Source of the DNA: an uncultured Erysipelotrichaceae bacterium
GTDB lineage: Bacteria; Bacillota_I; Bacilli_A; Erysipelotrichales; Erysipelotrichaceae
Length of the DNA stretch: 63,031 nt
Assembly (NCBI GenBank): GCA_945877405.1
Contig: CAMCSA010000007.1
Coordinates: 1-63,031, forward strand
Direction: 5' to 3'
Positions 16,633 to 25,594 of this stretch are shown here, piece by piece (position 1 is the stretch's first letter; each line of letters starts with the position of its first letter). A model generated the notes under the pieces. That model worked only from the letters and a program-made list of their open reading frames with translations. It had not been told where the DNA came from and ran no database searches. Made by a program: the position numbers and the translations under genes.

Positions 16633-17450
16633 GATTTGCGTTATTATGCTCAGGTTCCAAAGGAAACAGCTTTTATGTGGAACATGAGGGAACAAAGGTT
16701 CTGATCGATTGTGGCGGTACGAAAAAATATCTGTTTTCTGCTTTGGAAAAACTGAAAGTCGGAGTAGATCAGCTGAATGGGCTTGTTGTTACACATGATC
16801 ACAGTGATCATGTTTCTCAGATCCGCTTCTTTCAGAATATTCCGGTATATTCGCCGGTTACCTTACCGGATCTGGATGTTTTTGAAGTCAGGCCGATGCA
16901 GAAATTTACAATCGGATCGATGATCTTTACTCCGGTTCCCTTATCTCACGATGCCTACCACACAACAGGTTATGTGATTGAAACAGGACAGGAAAAGCTG
17001 GTGTATATCACGGATACCGGGTATCTGCCATCACGGTATCAGCCGTTGCTGGAAGGGGCAGACTATTATGTCCTTGAGTGCAACCACGATGTGGGAATGC
17101 TCATGCGTACAAGCCGTCCACAGTATCTGAAACAGAGAATCTGTTCGGATGAGGGACATCTGAATAATGAAGATTGTGCAGAAGCACTTGCACATTTTAT
17201 TGATCTCAATACGAAACTGGTCGTTCTGGCACATATTTCCCAGCAGGCAAATACAAGAGAACTGGCATTGCATACTGTTGTGGAACGGTTGCAGGAAGAA
17301 AAGGATCGCTGCAGGAAGGATCTGATGATCTGTGCGGCTGGTCAGTTTGAAATGATTATGAAAGGAGAAGACGATGAAGAAATGGATCCCGGTACTGTTA
17401 ACAGCCCTGTTCATCTGGAATATCGGACTGACAATTACGCTGATTTCTGA
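16629..17450 (+). CDS. walJ: MBL-fold hydrolase WalJ (YycJ)
   Basis: The 273-residue metallo-beta-lactamase-fold protein begins with LCSGSKGNSFYVE and has the metal motif THDHSDH (H56, H58, D60, H61) plus later metal ligands (PLSHDAYHT, ITDTG). WalJ links wall metabolism and DNA replication or repair in Bacillus and Streptococcus. It overlaps the M23 gene by 4 bases. Its last 25 codons lie in another frame of the following htrA-like gene: a 77-base overlap that adds an acidic tail (KGEDDEEMDPG) beyond the usual fold end. Confidence 0.92.
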   Translation: MRFALLCSGSKGNSFYVEHEGTKVLIDCGGTKKYLFSALEKLKVGVDQLNGLVVTHDHSDHVSQIRFFQNIPVYSPVTLPDLDVFEVRPMQKFTIGSMIFTPVPLSHDAYHTTGYVIETGQEKLVYITDTGYLPSRYQPLLEGADYYVLECNHDVGMLMRTSRPQYLKQRICSDEGHLNNEDCAEALAHFIDLNTKLVVLAHISQQANTRELALHTVVERLQEEKDRCRKDLMICAAGQFEMIMKGEDDEEMDPGTVNSPVHLEYRTDNYADF

Positions 17451-18429
17451 TAATACAGTGTCTTCTTCTGATGAAAACCAGACTGACTCACAAGACATCA
17501 ATGCAAGAAAGTATCTGACAGAAGTCACATCGATTGTCGATGCGGCAAAGATGAGTCTTGTCAGGGTCAATGCCTATACAGATGAACGCATGACCGTCGG
17601 AAATGGAATCATTTATTCCAATGTGGACAATATTGTCTACATCTTTGTCCCGTATAATCTTGTCCATGGCGCTTCTTACCAGACGGTGACGTTTGATTCC
17701 GGTGTCAGCTATGATGGATATCTGATTGGGGAAGATTTTACGAGCGGACTTGCACTTCTTGCATGTTATCCGCCGTTTTCTGTGAAAACAATGACATTGG
17801 GAAACAGTGATGCAGTGGTGGATGGACAGTATGTTGCGGCTGTTTCGGCAAGGCGACAGGAAAGCTCTGCAGCAATATCTGCCTTTGGCATCGTATCCTC
17901 TTCCGGGATGTACCGCACATCCATTCTTTCCAGAATCTATACAGATCTTCTGGCAGTGGATTTTTCAATTACGGAAGATATGTATGGTGGTGCATTGATG
18001 AATATCAAAGGAGAAGTGGTCGGCATTCTGACCTCACCTCCATTTCAGGGCATTACCGGTTGTGGCTATGCGGTAGGCATCAATGAAATCAAACTGATTT
18101 ATGATCAGCTGCTGTATAAAGGTTCAGTGACAAGAGGAAATCCCGGTATTGTATATCGCGAGGTATCCTATATGGAATCCTATGAGAAAAATCAGCTGGA
18201 TATTCCACTGGACCAGAGCACAGGGATGCTGGTTACATATGTATGGGACGAAGGTGCTTCCCAGCATACGCTCAAGGCAGGAGATGTCATCCTGAGTGCG
18301 GATGAAGAAGAACTGACGACCGCACAGGTATTCCGCAAAGTTCTGTATTCACATAATCCGGGAGATACGGTGGATCTTGTTTACCTGTCTGATGGGGAAA
18401 AGCATTCCATCTCGCTGATGCTGAAATGA
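17374..18429 (+). CDS. HtrA-like protein with degenerate catalytic triad (predicted pseudoprotease)
   Basis: The 351-residue protein has an N-terminal membrane anchor (residues 4-25), a trypsin-like domain and a C-terminal PDZ domain (about 265-350). Alignment by eye to DegP/HtrA shows all three catalytic positions replaced. The TNxHVV motif reads VPYNLV (His to Asn95), TDLAVL reads SGLALL (Asp to Gly125) and GNSGGPL reads MYGGAL (Ser to Tyr204). The structural GEVVGI segment and PDZ fold remain, so it is not a random pseudogene. A scaffold or sensor role is the best guess. The start with AAAGGAG lies 77 bases inside walJ. rlmH follows with a 4-base overlap, as in the classical wal operon. 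Confidence 0.88.
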   Translation: MKKWIPVLLTALFIWNIGLTITLISDNTVSSSDENQTDSQDINARKYLTEVTSIVDAAKMSLVRVNAYTDERMTVGNGIIYSNVDNIVYIFVPYNLVHGASYQTVTFDSGVSYDGYLIGEDFTSGLALLACYPPFSVKTMTLGNSDAVVDGQYVAAVSARRQESSAAISAFGIVSSSGMYRTSILSRIYTDLLAVDFSITEDMYGGALMNIKGEVVGILTSPPFQGITGCGYAVGINEIKLIYDQLLYKGSVTRGNPGIVYREVSYMESYEKNQLDIPLDQSTGMLVTYVWDEGASQHTLKAGDVILSADEEELTTAQVFRKVLYSHNPGDTVDLVYLSDGEKHSISLMLK

Positions 18430-18902
18430 TACGGATTGCAGCAGTTGGCAGGATCAAGGAAAAATGGATGCGGGAAGGGATTGCGGATTACCTGAAACGC
18501 ATTCAGCCATATGAGAAAACGGAAATTATCGAAGTAGATGATGAAAAAGCACCGGAGTCAAATTCGGCTGCTGAAAATGAAAAAGTGAAGCTGGCTGAAG
18601 GAACAAAGCTTCTCAGGCAGATCAAAGATACCGATTATGTTGTTCTGCTGGACCTGGCTGGAAAGGAAATGGATTCCGTATCTCTTTCAAAGCATATTGA
18701 ATCCGTGCATACAAGAGGTTATAACAGGATTGTTTTTGTGATCGGCGGTTCTCTTGGTGTCAGCTCACAGCTGATCGCAAGAGCTGATTTCAGATGGAAA
18801 CTTTCAGTCAATACCTTTCCTCATCAGCTGTGTAGAATCATTGTACTGGAGCAGATTTATCGGGCATTCCGTATTCTTCATAACGAACCTTATCATAAAT
18901 AG
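18426..18902 (+). CDS. rlmH: 23S rRNA (pseudouridine1915-N3)-methyltransferase RlmH
   Basis: The 158-residue SPOUT methyltransferase begins IRIAAVGRIKEKW and has the SAM-binding knot FVIGGSLGVS and the C-terminal NTFPHQLCRIIVLEQIYRA. It methylates pseudouridine 1915 in helix 69 of 23S rRNA. The ATG overlaps the previous stop (ATGA). This is the last gene of the operon that starts near 10320; only a short hairpin (CATAC-ca-GTATG) without a T run follows. Confidence 0.96.
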   Translation: MIRIAAVGRIKEKWMREGIADYLKRIQPYEKTEIIEVDDEKAPESNSAAENEKVKLAEGTKLLRQIKDTDYVVLLDLAGKEMDSVSLSKHIESVHTRGYNRIVFVIGGSLGVSSQLIARADFRWKLSVNTFPHQLCRIIVLEQIYRAFRILHNEPYHK

Positions 18903-19031
18903 TGTCATACCAGTATGAGATCTTTGAAGTGATATGCTTTTTGAAAATTTCATGAAATCATAGTTTGTGAAAATATGTAAATTATGCATAAATAAAGGAC
19001 TGATTTGTGCAATCTTGTTAAAAAGTGACAA

Positions 19032-19069
19032 TGTAACCGCTTGTAACATTCAACTTGTTGGTTTAAAAT
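19032..19069 (+). promoter_or_regulatory. ptsH promoter with cre-like site
   Basis: TTGTAA (19041-19046) and TAAAAT (19064-19069) are 17 bases apart. TGTAACCGCTTGTA (19032-19045) matches the cre consensus TGWAANCGNTNWCA at all but two positions and overlaps the -35. AGGAGG (19088-19093) precedes the start codon. Confidence 0.65.
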
Positions 19070-19103
19070 GATTCTTGTAAACAAATCAGGAGGATAGATC
19101 ACA

Positions 19104-19370
19104 ATGAAGCAGATCTCAGTTACAGTTATTGACCCAGTAGGATTACACGCACGTCCAGCTACTGTTGCAGTTAATGCAGCATCCAAGTTCAAGTGTGAAG
19201 TTAAGGTAGCTTACAAGGGCCGTACAGTAAATATGAAGTCCATCATGGGTGTTATGTCTTTAGGTATCCCAACACAGTCTGAAATTACAGTCTCCTGTGA
19301 AGGTGAAGACGAAGAAGTCGCTGTAAAGACAATCGAAGATGTACTTCGCACACAGAAAGTAATTGCTTAA
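19104..19370 (+). CDS. ptsH: Phosphocarrier protein HPr
   Basis: The 88-residue HPr has the active-site His15 in GLHARPA and the regulatory Ser46 in VNMKSIMGV. It receives phosphate from enzyme I at His15 for sugar uptake. Ser46 is the target of HPr kinase, and HPr-Ser-P is the corepressor of CcpA. Its presence supports the cre sites found before glgC and pgk. ptsI is not adjacent; the gene stands alone with its own promoter and terminator. Nearly all lysines are AAG, typical of highly expressed genes here. Confidence 0.97.
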   Translation: MKQISVTVIDPVGLHARPATVAVNAASKFKCEVKVAYKGRTVNMKSIMGVMSLGIPTQSEITVSCEGEDEEVAVKTIEDVLRTQKVIA

Positions 19371-19389
19371 GTTTGATTCTTTCACGGAA

Positions 19390-19417
19390 GGAAGAGCTGT
19401 GTGCTCTTCCTTTTTTT
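19390..19417 (+). terminator. Terminator of ptsH
   Basis: Perfect 8-bp stem GGAAGAGC-tgtgt-GCTCTTCC followed by seven T. Confidence 0.95.
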
Positions 19418-19452
19418 CCAAAAACACAGGTATAGAAAAGAGGATAATTGAA

Positions 19453-21135
19453 ATGTACCAGGATGATTACAGAAGATGGCTCGAGCACGATCTTGAAGAT
19501 GTCGATCTGAAGACAGAACTGATGAAGATCAGTGGCGACGACGATGCGATCAAGGAAAGATTCGCAGTAGCACTGAAGTTTGGTACCGCCGGGTTACGTG
19601 GTACACTTGGTGCCGGTACAAACAGAATGAACATCTGGGTAGTCCGGCAGGCTACACAGGGTGTTGCTGACTGGGTAAAGACACAGGGTGGCACACAGAC
19701 TGTTGCGATTGCGTATGACTCCCGTCTGAAGGGATGGAATTTCACAAGAGATGCAGCTGGTGTTCTTGCGGCAAATGGTATTCATGTACGTATCTATGAT
19801 GAACTGATGCCTGTTCCTGCATTAAGCTTTGCGACAAGATATTACAACTGTAATGCAGGTATCATGGTTACAGCATCTCATAACCCGGCTCAGTACAACG
19901 GTTATAAGGCATATGGACCGGATGGATGCCAGATGACGGATGATGCGGCAGCAGTTGTTTATGCTTCCATCCAGAATACGGATGTTCTGACTGGAGCAAA
20001 GTATATGAGCTTTGCGGAAGGCGTCAACAGCGGCATGATCGAATTTGTCGGTGATGACTGCAAGGCAGCTCTGTATGAAGCAATCGAAGCGCGTCAGGTC
20101 AGACCTGGATTATGTGCTACTGCCGGATTGAAGCTTGTCTATTCTCCATTAAACGGAACAGGTCTTGTTCCTGTTACCAAGGTTCTAAAGGATATTGGTA
20201 TTGATGATATTACAATTGTTCCGGAACAGGAATATCCAAACGGTTACTTCACAACATGTTCCTATCCGAATCCTGAAATCTATGCAGCTATGGAAAAGGG
20301 TGTTGAACTGGCAAAGGAAACAGGTGCAGATCTGATGCTGGCGACTGACCCGGATGCAGACAGAGTCGGTATCGCAATGAAGTGCCCGGATGGCAGCTAT
20401 GAGCTTGTCAGCGGTAATGAAATGGGTGTTCTGTTACTGGATTACATCTGTGCAGGACGTATTGAAAAGGGTACGATGCCGGCAAACCCTGTTGCGGTTG
20501 AATCCATCGTTTCCACACCTCTTGCTGAAAAGGTTGCTGAACATTATGGTGTTGAACTCCGCCATACACTGACAGGGTTCAAGTGGATTGGTGATCAGAT
20601 TGCAAAGCTTGAAGCTGCTGGCGAAGTTGACCGCTTCATCTTCGGTTTCGAAGAAAGCTATGGATACCTGGCTGGACCATATGTACGTGACAAGGACGCC
20701 GTAATCGGTTCCATGCTCATCTGTGAAATGGCAGCTTACTACAGATCCATCGGTTCTTCCATCAAGCAGAGACTCGAAGAAATCTATGCAGAATATGGCA
20801 GATATCTCAATAAGGTAGACTCCTATGAATTCCCGGGTCTTTCCGGTATGGATAAGATGGCTGGTATCATGGCTTCCTTAAGAGCAGATGCACCAAAGGA
20901 ATTTGCAGGTAAGGCAGTTGTCAAGGTTACTGACTACCAGGATACAGAGGCTACAGGTCTGCCAAAGGCTGATGTCCTCCGTTATGATCTGGAAGATGGT
21001 GCTGTTGTTATTGTCAGACCTTCTGGAACAGAACCGAAGATCAAGACATACTTCACAACAAAGGGTGCAGACCTGGCAGAAGCACAGGCTGAAAAGGATG
21101 CCCTGACAGAAGCAATCAAGCCTCTGTTTGCTTAA
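19453..21135 (+). CDS. pgcA: Phosphoglucomutase / phosphomannomutase (alpha-D-phosphohexomutase)
   Basis: The 560-residue enzyme has the four family signatures: GTAGLRG, the phosphoserine loop TASHNPAQYNG (Ser142), the metal loop DPDADRVGIA and the phosphate-binding RPSGTEPKIKTYF; FGFEESYGYL binds the sugar. It interconverts glucose-6-P and glucose-1-P and so feeds GlgC. The frame is open 30 codons further upstream, across the ptsH terminator; ATG 19453 with AGAGGA is the credible start. Lysine is mostly AAG, as in the glycolytic genes, which suggests high expression. A paralogue lies at 58605-60302. Confidence 0.95.
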   Translation: MYQDDYRRWLEHDLEDVDLKTELMKISGDDDAIKERFAVALKFGTAGLRGTLGAGTNRMNIWVVRQATQGVADWVKTQGGTQTVAIAYDSRLKGWNFTRDAAGVLAANGIHVRIYDELMPVPALSFATRYYNCNAGIMVTASHNPAQYNGYKAYGPDGCQMTDDAAAVVYASIQNTDVLTGAKYMSFAEGVNSGMIEFVGDDCKAALYEAIEARQVRPGLCATAGLKLVYSPLNGTGLVPVTKVLKDIGIDDITIVPEQEYPNGYFTTCSYPNPEIYAAMEKGVELAKETGADLMLATDPDADRVGIAMKCPDGSYELVSGNEMGVLLLDYICAGRIEKGTMPANPVAVESIVSTPLAEKVAEHYGVELRHTLTGFKWIGDQIAKLEAAGEVDRFIFGFEESYGYLAGPYVRDKDAVIGSMLICEMAAYYRSIGSSIKQRLEEIYAEYGRYLNKVDSYEFPGLSGMDKMAGIMASLRADAPKEFAGKAVVKVTDYQDTEATGLPKADVLRYDLEDGAVVIVRPSGTEPKIKTYFTTKGADLAEAQAEKDALTEAIKPLFA

Positions 21136-21147
21136 GATTTCCTACAA

Positions 21148-21179
21148 AGATGCAGTCAATACAGGCTGTGTCTTTTTTT
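21148..21179 (+). terminator. Terminator after pgcA
   Basis: AGATGCAG / CTGTGTCT form an 8-bp stem with two G-U pairs, followed by seven T. Confidence 0.75.
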
Positions 21180-21284
21180 ATTTTTTGTGCAGTTTTTATA
21201 CTTTGTATGATTTTTGAAAGACAGCTGTTTCTGCTTGAAGTATTGTCTGCTAAAATGAAACAACGAAAAATGGAGGAAAAGATC

Positions 21285-23111
21285 ATGGATGACAGACAAC
21301 GACTGCAGGCTTTCCATCAGGGACAATGTATTGATGCATACCGCCTGTTTGGAGCACACTTCTGCGTGGAAAATCATCGTAAGGGAGTACGTTTTACGGT
21401 TTATGCACCACATGCTGTGCGTGTATGGCTAGCCGGAAGCTTTACGGACTGGGATTTGAGGAAAATTGAAATGCACCGGAGTGAAGACAGCAGTGTCTGG
21501 CAGGTATTTGTACCGGATCTTGTGGAATGGGAAAGCTACCGTTATCTGATTGAGGATTTCCGTGGAAATATTCTGTATAAATCTGATCCATATGCCTTCT
21601 ACAGTGAAACAAGACCATCCTCAGCTTCCAAGCTGTTTGATATTGATCAGCTTAACTGGACGGATCTGTGGTGGATGCGGGAAAGAAATGAGAATTTTGA
21701 AGGACCGATGAATATCTACGAAGTTCATGCTGGGGGCTGGAAGAAAAACGGAAAGTATTTCTATACATATCCGGATCTGGAGCGTGAATTGATTCCGTAT
21801 GTCAAGGAGATGGGCTTTACACATATTGAACTGCTGCCACTCAATGAATATCCGTTTGATGGTTCGTGGGGATATCAGGCAAGCGGCTATTATTCTCTGA
21901 CATCCCGTTATGGTAATCCGAAGGAATTTGCATCTTTTGTCAATGCATGCCACAATGCAGGAATCGGTGTCATCATGGATATCGTACCGGTACATTTTGT
22001 TAAAGATGCATTCGGACTTCGTTACTTTGATGGAATGCCGCTTTATGAATATGCGGATCATGAAAACCAGGAAAGCCAGTGGGATACGATGAACTTCAAC
22101 CTGTGGAATGAAGAGGTCAGATGCTTTCTGATGAGTGCTGCTGCTTTCTGGCTGGATGTGTATCATATTGATGGGTTACGTGTGGATGCTGTATCCAATC
22201 TGATCTATTGGGGTGGAAACAAAGACAGAGGACAGAATGAAGGGTCTTTGAATTTTGTCAAACGTATGAATTATCTGCTGAAAACATCCTTCCCGGGCAT
22301 CATGATGATTGCGGAAGATTCCAGTGATTTCCCTAAGGTGACTGCATCCACATTGGATGGCGGTCTTGGGTTTGACTATAAATGGGACCTTGGCTGGATG
22401 AATGATACGCTGAAATATTATTCGACAGATCCGTTTTTCAGGCATTTCGACCATCATAAGATCACATTCTCCATGGCATATTTCCATTCAGAACGTTTCC
22501 TGCTGCCGTTTTCTCATGATGAAAACGTGCATGGAAAGAAAACCATCATTGATCGGATGTGGGGAAGCTATGAACAGAAGTTTTCTCAGGTCAGAAATCT
22601 GTATGCCTACATGTTTGCTCATCCTGGCAAGAAGCTGAACTTCATGGGAAATGAACTGGCAATGATCCGTGAGTTCGATGAAAAGAAGGAGCTTGACTGG
22701 TTTCTGCTGAAATATCCGATCCACGATGCGTTCCACCGTTTCTTCAAAGATCTGAACCATATCTATCTTTCTCATCCATGTCTGTATGAAAAAGACTATC
22801 AGGGATTTGAAGGATTTCAGTGGATGGATGCCGATAACTGGAAGGACAGTATTTATATATTTTATCGCCACGACGAAAAAGAGTGCATTGTGTGCGTTAT
22901 GAACTGCAGGGAAGTTGGGTATGAAAATTATGAAATTTCCGTCCCGTTTTCAGGAAAATATGAAGAAATTCTCAATACCGAAGACACAAAATACGCAGGA
23001 TGTGGTATTGTAAACAGCGGGACTGTCGAATCCTCGTGTAAAGAGGGCGTAGACAGACTCACGATACAAATCGCTCCATGGAGTGCAATGTATCTGCGAG
23101 TTTCAAAATAA
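21285..23111 (+). CDS. glgB: 1,4-alpha-glucan branching enzyme GlgB
   Basis: The 608-residue GH13 enzyme has an N-terminal CBM48 domain (FTVYAPHAVRVWLAGSFTDW), then a TIM barrel with nucleophile D301 (DGLRVDAV), acid/base E344 (IAEDSS) and D412 (FSHDEN), and a C-terminal beta domain. It introduces alpha-1,6 branches into glycogen. GGAGG 8 bases before ATG 21285 sets the start; 45 further codons upstream are open but have no domain. glgP follows at 20 bases, so they are probably co-transcribed. Codon use is less biased than in glgP. Confidence 0.95.
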   Translation: MDDRQRLQAFHQGQCIDAYRLFGAHFCVENHRKGVRFTVYAPHAVRVWLAGSFTDWDLRKIEMHRSEDSSVWQVFVPDLVEWESYRYLIEDFRGNILYKSDPYAFYSETRPSSASKLFDIDQLNWTDLWWMRERNENFEGPMNIYEVHAGGWKKNGKYFYTYPDLERELIPYVKEMGFTHIELLPLNEYPFDGSWGYQASGYYSLTSRYGNPKEFASFVNACHNAGIGVIMDIVPVHFVKDAFGLRYFDGMPLYEYADHENQESQWDTMNFNLWNEEVRCFLMSAAAFWLDVYHIDGLRVDAVSNLIYWGGNKDRGQNEGSLNFVKRMNYLLKTSFPGIMMIAEDSSDFPKVTASTLDGGLGFDYKWDLGWMNDTLKYYSTDPFFRHFDHHKITFSMAYFHSERFLLPFSHDENVHGKKTIIDRMWGSYEQKFSQVRNLYAYMFAHPGKKLNFMGNELAMIREFDEKKELDWFLLKYPIHDAFHRFFKDLNHIYLSHPCLYEKDYQGFEGFQWMDADNWKDSIYIFYRHDEKECIVCVMNCREVGYENYEISVPFSGKYEEILNTEDTKYAGCGIVNSGTVESSCKEGVDRLTIQIAPWSAMYLRVSK

Positions 23112-23131
23112 ATGAAAAAAGGGGTAAGAAA

Positions 23132-25531
23132 ATGTTTAAGAATAAGTCTGAATTCAAACGCGAGTACACCCGTCGTCTTGTAGAGGCGTATGGCTGTGCG
23201 GTTGAAGAAACTCATCCAACTGAGAAGTACATGGTTCTGGGCAACATGGTTCGTGACTATGCTTCCATCAACTGGAAGGACACGAAGGCTGCCGTCAAGT
23301 ACTTCAACGCAAAACAGGTTTACTATTTCTCCATCGAATTTCTGCTTGGCAAGATGCTGACAAGTAACCTCAAAAACCTTGGCATCTATGATATGGTTGT
23401 GGAAGGTCTCAAGGATCTTGACATCGACTATGAAGAAATTGCAAAGCTTGAACTGGATCCAGGTCTTGGAAACGGTGGTCTTGGCAGACTTGCTGCATGC
23501 TTCATGGATTCTGGCGCATCCCTGAATTATGCACTGAACGGAAACTGCATCCGTTACCGTTCCGGTCTTTTTGAACAGCGTATTAACGATGCTGGTGAAC
23601 AGGTCGAAATTCCTGACTTCTGGATGCGGTATGGTAACCCATGGGAAATCCGTAAGCCAAAGCATGCAGTAGAAGTCAAGTTCTACGGTCACATTGATAC
23701 ATATTATGACAATAATGGTGATATGCACTTCAACCATGTTGATGCAACAAAGGTTATGGCTGTTCCATATGACATGCCATTAATCGGTGCAGACACAACA
23801 ATGACAAATACACTCCGTTTATGGAGTGCTGAACCATCCGAATATCCATCCTACATGAATGAAAGAGACTATCTGAACCTTGTAGATGATATCTGCCTCA
23901 AGCTGTATCCGGATGATTCCACAGAAAAGGGTAAGTACCAGAGACTGATGCAGGAATACTTCTTCGTATCTGCCGGTATTCACTCCATTATCGAATCTCA
24001 TAAGAAGCAGTATGGTACACTGGACAACCTTGGTGAAAAGGTTGCAATCCAGATGAATGATACGCATCCTGTTCTTGCAATTCCGGAACTGATGAGAGTC
24101 CTGATGGATGACAACGGTTATTCCTGGGATCGCGCCTGGGCAATCACAAAAGAAACAATGGCATATACAAACCACACAGTCATGAGCGAAGCTCTTGAAA
24201 AGTGGCCTGTCAGCTATGTTTCCAACCTGTTGCCAAGACTGATGATGATCATCGAAGAAATCGACAGACGTGTTGTCAGAGAAGTTGCTGCTAGAAACAA
24301 CAATGACCATGCTCTTGCTGAAAGAGTACGTGTCATCCAGGGTGGTCAGGTTCATATGGCATTACTTGCAATCCATGGTTCCCATGCGATCAACGGTGTT
24401 GCCAAGATCCATTCTGAAATTCTGAAGGACGATCTGTTCAATGATTTCTATCGTATGGATCCGGATATGTTCCAGAACAAGACAAATGGTATTACACCAA
24501 GAAGATGGATGCTCCACTGCAATCCACAGCTCAAAAACATGCTGGATGAGCTGATCGGTACAGAATATCAGTCTGATTACACACACTTTGCAGATCTGAT
24601 GAAGTTTGTGGATGATCCTGCTGTTCAGGAAAGATTCCTTGCAGTCAAGCAGGAAAGAAAGAATATCCTTGCTGCATACATCAAGGAACTGACAGGCATT
24701 GAAGTGGATCCATATTCCATCTTTGATACACAGGCAAAGCGTCTGCATGCATATAAGCGTCAGCTGTTGAACATTCTGCAGGTCATCTACAGATATCAGA
24801 GAATCAAGTCTGATCCGAACTACAGAATGGTTCCACATACATATCTGTTTGGTGCAAAGGCTGCAGGCAGCTATGTATTTGCCAAGAAGGTCATCAAGCT
24901 GATCAACTGTGTTGCCAAGGTTGTCAACAATGACCCGGATGTCAAGGGAATGATCAAGGTTGTATTCCTTCCGAACTACTGTGTTTCTATGTCTGAAATC
25001 CTTGTGCCTGGTACAGATATCTCTGAACAGATTTCTACAGCAGGTAAGGAAGCTTCCGGTACAGGTAACATGAAGTTCATGATGAACGGTGCAATTACAC
25101 TGGGAACACTGGATGGTGCAAACGTTGAAATCGATGAACTCGTTGGCAGAGATAACGATGTTATCTTCGGTCATACAGTAGAAGAACTCAATGATCTGAA
25201 GTATCACTATAACTACAGAGACTACGTCAACAATGACTGGAGAATCAACAATGTTCTGCAGACACTGACGAACGGTATGTGGAATGGTGATCCAAATGAA
25301 TTCAGACTCATTCTCAATGAACTCACAACAAAGAATGACGAATTCTTCGTACTGGCTGACTTTGCTGCATATATCGATGCACAGGAAAGAATTGAACAGC
25401 TGTATCAGGACCGTTCCAGATGGGCAAGAATGTGCCTTGTTAACATCGCACAGTCTGGCTACTTCTCTTCCGACCGTACAATTGATGAGTATGCGAAGGA
25501 AATCTGGGGTCTTGAACCATTGAAATTCTGA
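23132..25531 (+). CDS. glgP: Glycogen/starch phosphorylase GlgP
   Basis: The 799-residue GT35 enzyme releases glucose-1-P from non-reducing ends of glycogen. The N-terminal half has YFSIEFLLGKML and LGNGGLGRLAACFMDS. The pyridoxal-phosphate site is EASGTGNMKFMMNGA, with K648 as the Schiff-base lysine. The AAAGGGG ribosome site is 8 bases before ATG 23132. Codon use is strongly biased (mostly AAG lysine). It ends at a strong terminator before pulA. Confidence 0.97.
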   Translation: MFKNKSEFKREYTRRLVEAYGCAVEETHPTEKYMVLGNMVRDYASINWKDTKAAVKYFNAKQVYYFSIEFLLGKMLTSNLKNLGIYDMVVEGLKDLDIDYEEIAKLELDPGLGNGGLGRLAACFMDSGASLNYALNGNCIRYRSGLFEQRINDAGEQVEIPDFWMRYGNPWEIRKPKHAVEVKFYGHIDTYYDNNGDMHFNHVDATKVMAVPYDMPLIGADTTMTNTLRLWSAEPSEYPSYMNERDYLNLVDDICLKLYPDDSTEKGKYQRLMQEYFFVSAGIHSIIESHKKQYGTLDNLGEKVAIQMNDTHPVLAIPELMRVLMDDNGYSWDRAWAITKETMAYTNHTVMSEALEKWPVSYVSNLLPRLMMIIEEIDRRVVREVAARNNNDHALAERVRVIQGGQVHMALLAIHGSHAINGVAKIHSEILKDDLFNDFYRMDPDMFQNKTNGITPRRWMLHCNPQLKNMLDELIGTEYQSDYTHFADLMKFVDDPAVQERFLAVKQERKNILAAYIKELTGIEVDPYSIFDTQAKRLHAYKRQLLNILQVIYRYQRIKSDPNYRMVPHTYLFGAKAAGSYVFAKKVIKLINCVAKVVNNDPDVKGMIKVVFLPNYCVSMSEILVPGTDISEQISTAGKEASGTGNMKFMMNGAITLGTLDGANVEIDELVGRDNDVIFGHTVEELNDLKYHYNYRDYVNNDWRINNVLQTLTNGMWNGDPNEFRLILNELTTKNDEFFVLADFAAYIDAQERIEQLYQDRSRWARMCLVNIAQSGYFSSDRTIDEYAKEIWGLEPLKF

Positions 25532-25540
25532 TCAATTTGT

Positions 25541-25570
25541 GGCACTCTAAGATATAAGAGTGCCTTTTTT
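25541..25570 (+). terminator. Terminator after glgP
   Basis: Perfect 8-bp stem GGCACTCT...AGAGTGCC followed by six T. Confidence 0.93.
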
Positions 25571-25594
25571 ATAAGCTTAGGGGGAGAATACATT

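Noticed and set aside
17374-18429. Calling the HtrA-like gene an active serine protease
   Set aside because: All three triad positions carry non-catalytic residues, so the usual annotation would be misleading.
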